NCBI GenBank assembly: GCA_026169375.1
Contig: JAPFCR010000037.1
Location: 1-49,745, forward strand
Source: Sporosarcina sp.
GTDB taxonomy: Bacteria; Bacillota; Bacilli; Bacillales_A; Planococcaceae
Length of the DNA: 49,745 nucleotides
Reading direction: 5' to 3'
How positions within the stretch are numbered: position 1 is the stretch's first letter; every line of letters starts with the position of its first letter. The notes under the pieces are model-generated. The model did no database searches, was not told where the DNA came from, and worked only from the letters and a program-made list of their open reading frames with translations. Below are positions 36,672 to 45,638 of this stretch, piece by piece. A program made the translations under genes and the position numbers.

Positions 36672-37679
36672 TCAATAATAGGCTTTTGCTAATAATTCAA
36701 CCGCTCTTTTTCGCGCTTCGAAACCTGGTATAAGCGGAATAATTAATACTTCATCAGCTTTAAACTGTTCAATCAGCTCATTTAATTGTTCAGTGACACT
36801 TTCAATATCCCCTACAACCATTCGCACTCGATTTGCTTTCACAATTTCCTTTTGTCTTTCTGTATAAACATACTGACGTGCTGTTTGAACAGAAGGAAAT
36901 GCTGGATAATATGAAAAGCTATCTTTTCCAAGCAGCCAAAAATCCAATGCTTCCGCATATTCTTCTGCTTGTTCAGCCGTCTCACCTACAACAACAAATG
37001 GTGCAATCGATACTTTCGGTTCCGGCATAAATGCTGACGGCCTGAATTCATCACGATAAATTTCCGCCGCCTTGATGCCTACTTTTAATTTGTCAATTCC
37101 TACAAGTGGAAATAAGCCAAAGGTATAACCAATCCCTAATTTGGCACTCATTTTAGCACTTCTCATACTCGTAGATAATGACCAAATTTGAGGTGCAGTT
37201 GAAATAACTGGGTTAGCCGTAATGTCGGAAAATCGATGTTGGGCATTTACTTCAGATCCTAAATAATAAATTAAATCAGCGATACTCTGTTCATGATTTA
37301 ATTTACCAGTTTTATTTTCATTTAATGCACGATTGACGATTGGTGTACCGATTGTATTTCCAATTCCTAAATCGATTCTTCCAGGATGAAATGCTTCAAG
37401 AATACGAAAGTTTTCTGCTACTTTATATGGGCTATAATGTGGTAGCATAACCCCGCCAGACCCAATCCGAATACGCTTTGTTGCATCTGCTATACGCATC
37501 ATCACGAGTTCTGGTGAGCTACTTGCGAAAGCAGGTACATCATGGTGCTCCGCCATCCAAAATCGCTCATATCCTAATGCTTCTGCAAACTGAGCAAGCT
37601 CTATCGTATTTTGTAATGCTTCTTGACCATTACTATTTTCATCAATCTGAGCATAATCTAGAACACTTAGTTTAACCAA
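36672..37679 (-). CDS. Luciferase-like flavin-dependent monooxygenase (LLM), sirtuin-operon type
   Basis: 335 residues, a bacterial luciferase-like TIM barrel. Motifs include AEALGYERFWMAEHHD near residue 31, IRIGSGGVMLPHYSPYKVAE near residue 70 and RIDLGIGNTIGTP near residue 100, all MsnO8-type. TTG start at 37679, only 2 bp after the lplA stop, with AGAAGGA upstream. It is the last gene of the five-gene GcvH-L/macrodomain/SirTM/LplA operon, where a luciferase-like oxidoreductase is a known accessory. It probably uses FMN or FAD-bound substrates; its role in the ADP-ribosylation pathway is unclear. Confidence 0.9.
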   Translation of the reverse strand: MVKLSVLDYAQIDENSNGQEALQNTIELAQFAEALGYERFWMAEHHDVPAFASSSPELVMMRIADATKRIRIGSGGVMLPHYSPYKVAENFRILEAFHPGRIDLGIGNTIGTPIVNRALNENKTGKLNHEQSIADLIYYLGSEVNAQHRFSDITANPVISTAPQIWSLSTSMRSAKMSAKLGIGYTFGLFPLVGIDKLKVGIKAAEIYRDEFRPSAFMPEPKVSIAPFVVVGETAEQAEEYAEALDFWLLGKDSFSYYPAFPSVQTARQYVYTERQKEIVKANRVRMVVGDIESVTEQLNELIEQFKADEVLIIPLIPGFEARKRAVELLAKAYY

Positions 37680-37681
37680 TG

Positions 37682-38716
37682 CTATCCTTCTTTCTCACTT
37701 AATATAAATCGGACAAATTCTTCTTTTGTGAGATTTCCTAAATAATTCGTTAAATCAATTGACATCAATGCCTGCAATAAATCATCTTTTTTCAACCTAG
37801 ATCCAATTAGCATTTCTTCCACTTCTTGAATATCTTTTGTAGAAAAAAAGTCACCGCCAATTTGGATATCAGCGATTTTCCCGTGCTCTGCTTGAATCCC
37901 AATACTAACAGTTCCAATCGGAAAACGTTCTGTTAATTGATATTCAAACTCTTTAAATCTCCCATAATTCCAATCCCAGTTATTATATTTCTCAGCAGCT
38001 ATTTGATCAATTTTTTCCCAGTCATTTGCAGTTAACTCATAGCGCTTCGCATCTTCAATAGAAGATACACCAAGTAACTGACAAATCATATATTCAGCAA
38101 AGTCTTCCACTGTTATTTCTTGATATTCAGGTGATAAGTAAGGACGTATTGATCCTACACGACTGCGGATTGACTGAATACCATGCGAACTAATTTTTTT
38201 CTGATTTGGACTTAAAGCGAGTACCATTCTCTCGAAATCAGGATCTAGTAACAATGAAAAGCCAGCGTAAATACGTCCATTATGTAAAGTCATTGCTGCG
38301 CCTGAAACTTTTTTCCCCTCTAACACTAAATCATTTCGCCCTTCTTGTTCCAACCCTTCAATCCCAAGTTTATTAAGTGCTTGAATGGCTGGATCGTATA
38401 AACGTGTATAATTTCCGTATAGATTATGATCACCTTTTAATAAAAAGCTGAAATTCATATTCCGGTCATCTAGATAAATCGCCCCTCCGCCTGTCTCACG
38501 GCGTACGATTTTAATATCGTTTTCATCGAGATAAGGTTGGTTGACCTCTTCATAGGCATTTTGAAACTTTCCAATTTGAATCGTCGGCTGCATAATATAT
38601 GGCAGTAAAATATCTCCATCTAAAAAAACATTGTCTTTCACATATTCTTGTAAAGCCATCGCTAGGCCTGGATCCAAAATCCATTCCCCGTTTCTTTTAG
38701 ATTCAATTAAGTACAT
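37682..38716 (-). CDS. lplA: Lipoate--protein ligase (LplA2 type)
   Basis: 344 residues from the ATG at 38716, which has GGAGAA 5-6 bp upstream and overlaps the SirTM 3' end by 14 bp. The N-terminal LplA catalytic domain has [20 protein letters not shown] near residue 72 and the lipoyl-AMP lysine region GKKVSGAAM near residue 135. The C-terminal accessory domain ends the protein. It attaches lipoate to the GcvH-L protein encoded in the same operon. In characterised relatives this lipoylation is needed before SirTM can ADP-ribosylate GcvH-L. Confidence 0.93.
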   Translation of the reverse strand: MYLIESKRNGEWILDPGLAMALQEYVKDNVFLDGDILLPYIMQPTIQIGKFQNAYEEVNQPYLDENDIKIVRRETGGGAIYLDDRNMNFSFLLKGDHNLYGNYTRLYDPAIQALNKLGIEGLEQEGRNDLVLEGKKVSGAAMTLHNGRIYAGFSLLLDPDFERMVLALSPNQKKISSHGIQSIRSRVGSIRPYLSPEYQEITVEDFAEYMICQLLGVSSIEDAKRYELTANDWEKIDQIAAEKYNNWDWNYGRFKEFEYQLTERFPIGTVSIGIQAEHGKIADIQIGGDFFSTKDIQEVEEMLIGSRLKKDDLLQALMSIDLTNYLGNLTKEEFVRFILSEKEG

Positions 38717-39614
38717 TTTCTTCTCCAATCTTCTTCTGCACTTTATGTAGAACCTCTTCAATATCTTCATCAATCTTCACTGTTTGCGAACGAATTTCAT
38801 GGGGTATAAAATATTCTTTTTGATTCATCGTGACAAATAAAGCTTTCTCATTTTGTTTTGTCATTTGTTGAAAAGGGTGCTTAATGAACTGCGGTGTTGT
38901 ATGCCCCACACCAATTTCTAAAAAGAGTATTTTTCTATTTTCATTGTCTTTTAAAAATTGTTCGTACAATGCTTTCTGTTCATGGAAATGATAGTCCTCA
39001 ACCATACCTTTTTCTTCATTACGCTTATTAATCTCCAACATCGCTCCGCATTTTGGACAGTATGGAACTAAGTCTTTTGGAACTTTCATATCAGATTGTT
39101 CTTTAACCATTTGGCGCATTAATTTTTCATCTTGATACGTTTCCTGATGGCAACGTTCTGAGCATTGTAATAAACCATATTCTCCTTGTATATGAAACAC
39201 TTTTTCCATGTCAAAATCTGCAACATAAAAAGCATTATCTGCATTTGTTGTAATGACATGATAATTTTTATCCTTCATTATTTTACGCAAGTCAACATAA
39301 GCTCGTCCTACTGGTTGGTCAAAGAAATTCAACAAGCTAAAACGACTTTGGAAAGCCCAATATTCCTCGGCATCTTCAAAGTGAAACAAACTCGCTTGTA
39401 ACATATCAAAGAATCGATACTTTTCAATAAAATCAGGAAAAGCATCTGTGAAACGTTTACCAATATAAGTGAAACCAGTAGCTGCGGACATGCCCGCTCC
39501 AATTCCAATAACAACGGCTTCAGCTTCTTCCAATAATCCCTTAAGTAAATCTGCTTGTGATAACGTTAATTCCGTCTGTGAATCCATCCAATGTTCTGTT
39601 AATCGCATCATCAT
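38703..39614 (-). CDS. sirTM: SirTM class sirtuin, protein ADP-ribosyltransferase
   Basis: Up to 303 residues; three successive ATG codons occur at 39614, 39611 and 39608 and the third is best spaced from AGAGGA. NAD-binding [12 protein letters not shown] is at about 38-48. TTNADNAF (Asn124, Asp126) replaces the usual TQNID, and Gln143 in FHIQGEYG stands where deacetylating sirtuins have the catalytic His. Zinc cysteines are 151, 155, 186 and 189 (QCSERC, YCPKCG). The Gln substitution is a feature of class M sirtuins, which ADP-ribosylate GcvH-L rather than deacetylate. It sits between the macrodomain and lipoate ligase genes, as expected. Confidence 0.93.
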   Translation of the reverse strand: MMMRLTEHWMDSQTELTLSQADLLKGLLEEAEAVVIGIGAGMSAATGFTYIGKRFTDAFPDFIEKYRFFDMLQASLFHFEDAEEYWAFQSRFSLLNFFDQPVGRAYVDLRKIMKDKNYHVITTNADNAFYVADFDMEKVFHIQGEYGLLQCSERCHQETYQDEKLMRQMVKEQSDMKVPKDLVPYCPKCGAMLEINKRNEEKGMVEDYHFHEQKALYEQFLKDNENRKILFLEIGVGHTTPQFIKHPFQQMTKQNEKALFVTMNQKEYFIPHEIRSQTVKIDEDIEEVLHKVQKKIGEENVLN

Positions 39615-39620
39615 AATCCT

Positions 39621-40397
39621 CTATTCTTTTTTTGCTAGTAATGACTCGTATATATGTAAATCTTCGTCTTTAAAAACATTAAAAATGACTTGAATTTCTG
39701 ATTGAGTTTTGTGAATATATGCTTTCACTGTTTGAACTGCAATTTCAGCTGCACGTTGATTCGGAAAATTAAACTCTCCTGTTGAAATACAACAAAATGC
39801 GATTGTCGACAATTGATATTCATCTGCTAACTTTAACGAAGCTTCATAACATGATGCGAGTAGTCGCTCCTTTAATAGCGAAACTCCCCGGCTATCAATA
39901 AAAGGACCTACTGTATGAATCACATAGTTAGCAGGTAAATTATAACCTTTTGTAATTTTCGCTTTGCCAGCTGCTTCTTTACGTCCTTGCTGTTGCATTA
40001 TCTCATAACAATCGAGCCTGAGTTGAACACCAGCTCGCGTATGGATAATATTGTCAATGCAATGATGATTCGCTAAAGTACATCCTAGTAATTCACTATT
40101 CGCCGCATTGACAATCCCATCCACTGCTAACCTTGTGATGTCCCCTTGCCAAATATAAAGTTGATGTTGAGCTGCTTTCAAATCATTGATTGAAACAGTA
40201 GGTCTTTCGTGATTCCACGCTGATAAAAACTGATTTTGTATTTTTAAAAAATCAGTTGAGACAGGAATTGGTTCTCGCACATTACATAATCCTCGAAATA
40301 GTGATATCTTCTCGTCTACGCTTGCTTGACTGCACGCATGTATAGTTTCCTCTTTTAAATAAGCGATTAAGTAATCCAGCTTTTCCTCTTGATTCAT
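39621..40397 (-). CDS. Zinc-dependent macrodomain ADP-ribosyl hydrolase (sirtuin-linked)
   Basis: 258 residues. A helical N-terminal extension (1-78) precedes a macrodomain. LYIWQGDITRLAVDGIVNAA (about 80-99) binds ADP-ribose. GCTLANHHCIDNIIH (about 105-119) supplies the zinc ligands peculiar to this macrodomain class. FCCISTGEFNFP is the second phosphate loop. It reverses the modification placed on GcvH-L by SirTM. ATG with AAGGAG 6 bp upstream. The next gene begins about 6 bp after the stop. Confidence 0.93.
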   Translation of the reverse strand: MNQEEKLDYLIAYLKEETIHACSQASVDEKISLFRGLCNVREPIPVSTDFLKIQNQFLSAWNHERPTVSINDLKAAQHQLYIWQGDITRLAVDGIVNAANSELLGCTLANHHCIDNIIHTRAGVQLRLDCYEIMQQQGRKEAAGKAKITKGYNLPANYVIHTVGPFIDSRGVSLLKERLLASCYEASLKLADEYQLSTIAFCCISTGEFNFPNQRAAEIAVQTVKAYIHKTQSEIQVIFNVFKDEDLHIYESLLAKKE

Positions 40398-40420
40398 AGA
40401 GCGCTCCTTAAAAGTAAGTT

Positions 40421-40753
40421 TTATGCTTCTTCTAATTCATTAAATACGGATTCATCTACATTTGTGAGTTTTACAACCCAGTTATCCTCACTTTTAGCCG
40501 AGTTTAATAAAGTTGGTTCATTCGTTACAGATTCATTTCGTTCTACAATTTTCCCCGCTAATGGTGAAGCCAGTTCTAAAACTGTTTTTGAAGCTTCTAA
40601 GTTTAATATTGCTCCGCCTACTTCAAGTGTATCCTCATCTATAAATTCAACAAATCCAACTGTTCCAATATCATCTTGTAATTCTGGTGTCATACTTAAA
40701 GTATAGACATCTCCATTTTTCTCAATAAATAAAAAGTCTCCGCGTTTTTTCAT
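40421..40753 (-). CDS. gcvH-L: GcvH-like lipoyl carrier protein (GcvH-L)
   Basis: 110 residues, shorter than true glycine-cleavage H proteins (about 127). The lipoyl-bearing lysine is Lys56 in [11 protein letters not shown], the lipoyl/biotinyl carrier signature, preceded by the [10 protein letters not shown] strand typical of GcvH. It is the substrate of the operon: LplA lipoylates it, SirTM ADP-ribosylates it, and the macrodomain removes the mark. ATG with AAAGGAG upstream. First gene of the operon, divergent from the flavin oxidoreductase gene. Confidence 0.93.
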   Translation of the reverse strand: MKKRGDFLFIEKNGDVYTLSMTPELQDDIGTVGFVEFIDEDTLEVGGAILNLEASKTVLELASPLAGKIVERNESVTNEPTLLNSAKSEDNWVVKLTNVDESVFNELEEA

Positions 40754-40796
40754 GATTCATTCTCCTTTAGAAATACTATTTTTTATTACAATTTTC

Positions 40797-40825
40797 AGTA
40801 TAACATTTAATTTGATTGCCTCCAA
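40797..40825 (-). promoter_or_regulatory. Promoter of the GcvH-L/sirtuin operon
   Basis: On the minus strand TTGGAG (40820-40825) and TATACT (40797-40802) are spaced by 17 bp, about 45 bp before the GcvH-L start. The 165-bp intergenic region also serves the divergent oxidoreductase gene and is where a shared redox regulator could bind. Confidence 0.5.
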
Positions 40826-40920
40826 TTCATAAGACCCTTACATAGAACAACTATCTTAATTGTGATAAAATTACCTCAACTAGATTTTCATTTAATTTTT
40901 AGTAAGAAAGGGTTTTTTTA

Positions 40921-42105
40921 ATGACAATAACTGATGTTTATAAACCTTTGTTTCACTCTATTACTTTGCCGAATGGGATCGAATTAGCGAATCGCTTCGT
41001 CCTTTCGCCTATGATTACAAATTCTTCAACGATCGAAGGATATGTAACGAAAGAAGATTTAGATTATAACGCAAGACGTGCTTCATCTGCGCCTTTACAA
41101 ATTACAGGCGCTGCTTACATTGAAGAATATGGTCAATTATTTGAATACGGTTATAGTATCCATGATGACCGTTGTATTCCAGGATTAAAAAAGCTGGCGC
41201 AAACGATGAAAAAAGACGGTGCCAGAGCAATCGTTCAACTTACACACGCTGGACGCTTTTCTAAAATAGCTTTGAGAGATTTCGGCGTTGTGTATGGACC
41301 AAGCAGAATGGATTTAAAATCACCTTTCGAACATACCGTTTTACCCATGACCAAACGGAAAATTCAACATGTCATTACGCATTATGCTGATGCAACACGC
41401 CGGGCTATTCAAGCCGGATTTGATGGCGTCGAAATTTCCAGTGCGCAGCGCTTATTAATTCAAACTTTCTTCTCTACTTTTTCTAATGAACGTGATGATG
41501 AATACGGCGTACGTAGCCTGGAAAATCGCTCAGCTTTTGGACTAGAAATCTTAGAAGCCGTTCAAAAAGTAATTGATGAAGAAGCGCCTGATGATTTTAT
41601 TTTAGGCTTTCGAGGTACACCAGAAGAAACGCGTGGAAATGAAGTGGGCTATAGTGTAGATGACTTTCTTTACTTTATGGATCGAGCGTTGGAAATAGCT
41701 GACATTCAATACCTTGCTACAGCAAGTTGGGGGAAAAATATTTATAAACAAAAAATTCGACAAGGTAAATATGAAAATCAGTATATGAACCAAGTCGTAT
41801 ACAATCATGTCGCCGGGCGTATACCTGTTATGGCTACAGGTGGGATTAACTCTCCAGAAAAAGCATTAGAAGCTTTGCAGTTTTCTGATATGGTTGGCTT
41901 ATCTACCCCCTTTGTGACTGAACCCGATTTTGTTTTAAAAATACAAGAAGGTCGCGAACATGAAATTGATTTAGGCTTTACACCTACTGAATTAGCTGAT
42001 TTAGCAATTCCAGAAAGAGCCTTTAAAGATATTGTAGAACTCATGGATATTGGTGGCTCGCTTTCTGAAGAAGCCCGCCAAGAACTACGACAACTATATA
42101 AATAG
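40921..42105 (+). CDS. NADH-dependent flavin oxidoreductase (Old Yellow Enzyme-like)
   Basis: 394 residues, an FMN-binding TIM barrel. Typical features are LANRFVLSPMITNS near residue 23, QLTHAGRFS near residue 100, DGVEISSAQRLLIQTF near residue 169 and SNERDDEYGVRSLENR near residue 187. OYE-like proteins reduce activated alkenes and related electrophiles with NAD(P)H. It diverges from the GcvH-L operon; an OYE-like enzyme is a recurrent accessory of extended sirtuin operons. This fits the proposed oxidative-stress role. ATG with AAGAAAGGG upstream. Confidence 0.92.
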   Translation: MTITDVYKPLFHSITLPNGIELANRFVLSPMITNSSTIEGYVTKEDLDYNARRASSAPLQITGAAYIEEYGQLFEYGYSIHDDRCIPGLKKLAQTMKKDGARAIVQLTHAGRFSKIALRDFGVVYGPSRMDLKSPFEHTVLPMTKRKIQHVITHYADATRRAIQAGFDGVEISSAQRLLIQTFFSTFSNERDDEYGVRSLENRSAFGLEILEAVQKVIDEEAPDDFILGFRGTPEETRGNEVGYSVDDFLYFMDRALEIADIQYLATASWGKNIYKQKIRQGKYENQYMNQVVYNHVAGRIPVMATGGINSPEKALEALQFSDMVGLSTPFVTEPDFVLKIQEGREHEIDLGFTPTELADLAIPERAFKDIVELMDIGGSLSEEARQELRQLYK

Positions 42106-42329
42106 ATCGAGTTATGATCAGAAAAGCCATGATTCATTGACATCTCTCAGTTAAGTTTGTGAATATTCTGTTACAATTAATATAGTACGATTAAATCCTG
42201 AACAAAAAGGGTAGATAATGAATGATTCGGTATTTCAATCGTCTGGTTTAAGTTCACTCATTGTATAATTTCCACGTTGCAAAAGACATGTGAAACGCGA
42301 TTTATTATTCAATTGAGGGGGTAAACAAA

Positions 42330-42485
42330 TTGACAAACAATGAAGAACACGACATTAAAATTGACAAATCTAAAGAACCGAGAACGAAGGAAATTTCTAA
42401 GATGATTGGCGAAGGTGGCTTAGGAGCCGACAAGTATTATGACATTAAAAAAGAAGCTAAGAATGAGAAAGACGATAAGAAGTAA
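42330..42485 (+). CDS. Small hydrophilic conserved-looking protein, 51 residues
   Basis: TTG start at 42330 preceded by GAGGGGG at 8 bp, a very strong ribosome site. The protein is highly charged (MTNNEEHDIKIDKSK...) with a central MIGEGGLGADKYYDI segment that I have the impression is conserved in small Bacillales proteins. No membrane segment or cysteines. A terminator follows directly, so it is a complete single-gene unit. Function unknown. Confidence 0.7.
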   Translation: MTNNEEHDIKIDKSKEPRTKEISKMIGEGGLGADKYYDIKKEAKNEKDDKK

Positions 42486-42502
42486 TTGTAAGTAACAGAC
42501 AG

Positions 42503-42537
42503 AAAGCTCCTACTTAACATAAAAGTGGGAGCTTTTT
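42503..42537. terminator. Terminator after the 51-residue gene
   Basis: AAAGCTCCTACTT pairs with AAGTGGGAGCTTT (one G-T pair), followed by TTGTT. It lies between the small gene and the convergent 2-hydroxyacid dehydrogenase gene. Confidence 0.85.
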
Positions 42538-42602
42538 GTTGAAGGGATTATATAATTCTTAATATCATCATTATTCTTTAATACTTTATTAATTAAGTTA
42601 CT

Positions 42603-43577
42603 TTAAGTTAACTCTACATTATTTACAACCTGACATTTACTATACTCCCCTGCAAAATAATGCTTTACATTTAAAGCCGATTCGGTCGTAGCTTCTTTTA
42701 AAGATTCTTGAGAATAAAAAGCAATATGTGGAGTCAATATAATATTTTCCCTTTCAATAAATGGATGTTTTTTTAAATCTGGATTCTCTTCGTGTAATAC
42801 GTCTGCTGCGTAATATGCAATTTTCCCCGAATCAATCGATCTTACAATAGCTTGTTCGTCAATGACTTGTCCTCTTGCTGCGTTTATAATGATCACTCTA
42901 TCTTTCATTTTGAGAATACTTTCATTATTAATCATCTTATAGGTTGTTTGATTGGCAGGTAAATGAATACTGATAATGTCCGACTGTCGCAAAACTTCGT
43001 CTAAAGGTAGTAATTCTATGTCATACACATCCTTGATTTCTTGAGCGTTAACATACGGATCATACGCTATAATTTTACATCCAAACGCTTTCAACCGCTT
43101 AGTCACTAATTTTGATATGTTTCCAAATCCCAAAAGTCCAACTGTATTATTCCCTAGTCGAGTCATCTCAGGAAATAATTCAAAATCCCATTCTCTATCT
43201 CGTTTCACACTCGTATTGAATTGTAATAAACGACGATTTAACATTAAAATCATTCCAACAGTATAATCTGCAACCTCTTCAATGCAGTATTGAGAGATAT
43301 TAGTCACTGGAATATTTTTTTCATGTGCATAATCAATATCTGCATAATTAAAACCAATTGTACCAAAAGAAATTAATTTTAAATTTGGTAACTGCTTAAT
43401 AACATTTTTCGTAAATGGTTCATATGCACAAATTACTGCATCTGCATCCCAACAATTGTTTATAAGCTCTTCTTCTGTTTTTGATGGTCTTTCTAAAATG
43501 ATTATATCTTCACCTAACACTTCTTTTTCTATTTCTAAAGCACCGGGAAACTCATATGTTCGTACTACCTTAATCAT
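42603..43577 (-). CDS. D-isomer-specific 2-hydroxyacid dehydrogenase (CtBP-like)
   Basis: 324 residues from the ATG at 43577, which has AGGGGGAG about 5 bp upstream. Rossmann NAD-binding motif VGLLGFGNISK near residue 139 with Asp after strand 2 (IIAYDPY). The catalytic Arg-Glu-His triad is visible as IINAARGQVID (Arg), DVLHEENP (Glu) and ILTPHIAFYS (His). It interconverts a 2-keto acid and a D-2-hydroxy acid. It lies downstream of a TRAP transporter operon, separated by a lactate dehydrogenase remnant, and may process the transported compound after deamination. Confidence 0.9.
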   Translation of the reverse strand: MIKVVRTYEFPGALEIEKEVLGEDIIILERPSKTEEELINNCWDADAVICAYEPFTKNVIKQLPNLKLISFGTIGFNYADIDYAHEKNIPVTNISQYCIEEVADYTVGMILMLNRRLLQFNTSVKRDREWDFELFPEMTRLGNNTVGLLGFGNISKLVTKRLKAFGCKIIAYDPYVNAQEIKDVYDIELLPLDEVLRQSDIISIHLPANQTTYKMINNESILKMKDRVIIINAARGQVIDEQAIVRSIDSGKIAYYAADVLHEENPDLKKHPFIERENIILTPHIAFYSQESLKEATTESALNVKHYFAGEYSKCQVVNNVELT

Positions 43578-43619
43578 CCTGCTCCCCCTCAACCAAGTCA
43601 TTTTATATTCATGTGCATA

Positions 43620-43788
43620 TTAAAAGTTTGTGACCATTACATCCTTTAATATTTTTACCGAGTATTGAAATTTCTTGTTCTCTTCCTCACTCATTGACAA
43701 CTCATACACTTCTTTCATACCATTTCTATTCAACAAAGCAGGTACTCCATGCTTTCCTTGCAAATAAGCAGAGAATAGTAATAGTGCA
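43620..43788 (-). pseudogene. L-lactate/malate dehydrogenase, C-terminal remnant
   Basis: The minus strand between dctM and the hydroxyacid dehydrogenase gene translates without interruption to an LDH-like C-terminus. AYLQGKHGVPALLNRNGMKE leads into ELSMSEEENKKF and ends SVKILKDVMVTNF, then TAA (43620-43622). The GVPALLNRNG and KILKDVM segments match the family end (GVPAVINRNG, AKILKDVM). Only about 55 codons remain, no start exists, and the fragment abuts the dctM stop. Confidence 0.8.
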
Positions 43789-43791
43789 ACT

Positions 43792-45078
43792 TTATTTTGT
43801 AAATGCTAGTGAAAGTATTGGGATATAAGTAATCATCAACAATCCAACAATCATATATAACAAAATTGAAACCATCGCAGTTATTATTTTCTCTAATGGC
43901 ACTTTTCCGACATTTGATGCGATAAATAAGTTAACTCCAAAAGGCGGAGTAATAAATCCAATCGCTAAATTGACAACCATAATAATTCCAAAATGTACAG
44001 GGTCTACGCCTACCTCTAACACGATTGGTAATAAAATCGGTGTTAGCATCGCTAATGCTGGAATCGTATCTACAAATGCACCAATGATTAACAGGAAGAT
44101 ATTAATAAGTAATAAAATAATAATTGTATTTGTTGATAAAGAAGTGATATATTCTGCAATTTTCATAGGTATACGTTCGATAGACAATAAATATGCAAAA
44201 GCAATCGATGTACCGATCATATACATCGTTGCACCTGTTAAGTTAATCGTTTCTAATAGGCTTTCTTTCATTTCTTTCCATTTCAATTCTTTATGTACAA
44301 AAGTACCAATCACTAAAGAATAAAAAATTGCGATTACCGATGCTTCTGTCGGTGTAAAATATCCGCCGTAAATTCCACCTAAAACAATAATAGGAGCTAG
44401 CATTGCCCATTTTGCATCCCAAAAAGAAGCCAATAGCGACTTAAAACTAACATCCAATTTGTCATCTACAATCACATCATCTTGCTTTTTTATTGTTCGG
44501 TAAGAAACAAACATTAATATCGCCGCAATTAACAATCCTGGAATAATTCCTGCTTTAAATAGTTCCCCGATAGACGTACCACTAATGACGCCGTATATAA
44601 TCAGAGGAATACTTGGCGGAATAATAACTCCGATACAACCTGCTGCTGCAGTAATTGCAGAAGCAAATGCTGGACTATAATTTTTCTCTTTCATAGATGG
44701 AATCATGAAAGACCCAATCGCTCCAACCGTTGCGGGACCTGATCCTGACAATGCAGCGAAAAAAGCACATGCAACAACCGTAACCATTGCTAAACCACCA
44801 ATCATCCAACCGACAAGTTGTTTAGCTAAATTTAATATTCTTTCAGAGATCCCTCCCTTTCCCATTAACAACCCTGCAAGCATAAAAAATGGAATTGCCA
44901 TGAGTGGAAATGAATCTAATGATGTAAATAATTTTTGGATAAGCATTGGTAAACCAATATTGCTTGAGAAGGCAATTGTAATCATTGAAGATATTCCGAT
45001 TGCAATTCCAATTGGGACACTCAGTATGATAAGTAGAAATAGGCTACCAAATAAAATTAACATAGTCATATTTATCAA
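43792..45078 (-). CDS. dctM: TRAP transporter large permease (DctM)
   Basis: 428 residues, about 12 hydrophobic helices. DctM blocks include GGISERILNLAKQLVGWMIG near residue 75, ALSGSGPATVGAIGSFMIPS near residue 109 and the IIPPSIPLIIYGV re-entrant loop near residue 151. The start overlaps the dctQ stop by 4 bp. It forms the sodium-driven channel of a TRAP importer with DctQ and the DctP binding protein. The C-terminus (SLAFTK) abuts an LDH remnant and might be slightly altered by that junction. Confidence 0.93.
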   Translation of the reverse strand: MINMTMLILFGSLFLLIILSVPIGIAIGISSMITIAFSSNIGLPMLIQKLFTSLDSFPLMAIPFFMLAGLLMGKGGISERILNLAKQLVGWMIGGLAMVTVVACAFFAALSGSGPATVGAIGSFMIPSMKEKNYSPAFASAITAAAGCIGVIIPPSIPLIIYGVISGTSIGELFKAGIIPGLLIAAILMFVSYRTIKKQDDVIVDDKLDVSFKSLLASFWDAKWAMLAPIIVLGGIYGGYFTPTEASVIAIFYSLVIGTFVHKELKWKEMKESLLETINLTGATMYMIGTSIAFAYLLSIERIPMKIAEYITSLSTNTIIILLLINIFLLIIGAFVDTIPALAMLTPILLPIVLEVGVDPVHFGIIMVVNLAIGFITPPFGVNLFIASNVGKVPLEKIITAMVSILLYMIVGLLMITYIPILSLAFTK

Positions 45079-45566
45079 TCCCCATTTACAGCATTTTTCT
45101 CAGGCTTAAATACAAAATATAACTGTTGAACTAATCTAATCAGCATTAACACACCACCGATTGGAATAATTAAATAAACGATCCACATAGATATGCCTAA
45201 TGTAGACGTTTTTTGTCCCATTAACTTAATTGTTTGTACAACTTCTGTTCCTACATATGCCATAACGAATGCAAATGAAGCCCACGCAACAATAACGATT
45301 ACTTCAATTATTTTCTGAAGCTTCTCTGGTAATCTTTCAACAATCAACATAATTCTAATGTGATCATTTTTTCTTATTGTGTAACTCATACTGATCCAAG
45401 TGATCCATATTAACAAATAACGGGATAACTCAGCACTCCAGCCGACTGAGATATTAAACGTAAAACGAACGATTACTTGAAGAAATACTAATAACACTAT
45501 AATGATCGTTGTAATTATTAGAATCCACTCTTCCAATTTAATATCAATAAATTCTTTCCAATTCAT
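45075..45566 (-). CDS. dctQ: TRAP transporter small permease (DctQ)
   Basis: 163 residues with four hydrophobic helices. The DctQ pattern SAELSRYLLIWITWISMSY near residue 40 and AWASFAFVMAYVG in the third helix are recognisable. Start ATG with AAGGAGGG upstream. It overlaps dctM and bridges it with the binding protein. A hairpin terminator at 45604-45628 separates it from dctP, so dctQM are probably made at lower levels than dctP. Confidence 0.9.
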   Translation of the reverse strand: MNWKEFIDIKLEEWILIITTIIIVLLVFLQVIVRFTFNISVGWSAELSRYLLIWITWISMSYTIRKNDHIRIMLIVERLPEKLQKIIEVIVIVAWASFAFVMAYVGTEVVQTIKLMGQKTSTLGISMWIVYLIIPIGGVLMLIRLVQQLYFVFKPEKNAVNGD

Positions 45567-45603
45567 CTTATGCCCTCCTTGGAGGATATCCTTATTTTTA
45601 ATT

Positions 45604-45628
45604 AAAAAGGAGGCATTACGCCTCCTTT
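45604..45628 (-). terminator. Internal terminator between dctP and dctQM
   Basis: On the minus strand AAAGGAGGC pairs with GCCTCCTTT around a GTAAT loop, followed by TTAATT. It sits 10 bp after the dctP stop in a 70-bp gap, as expected for a partial terminator or 3'-stabilising hairpin. Confidence 0.7.
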
Positions 45629-45638
45629 ACAATACGAT

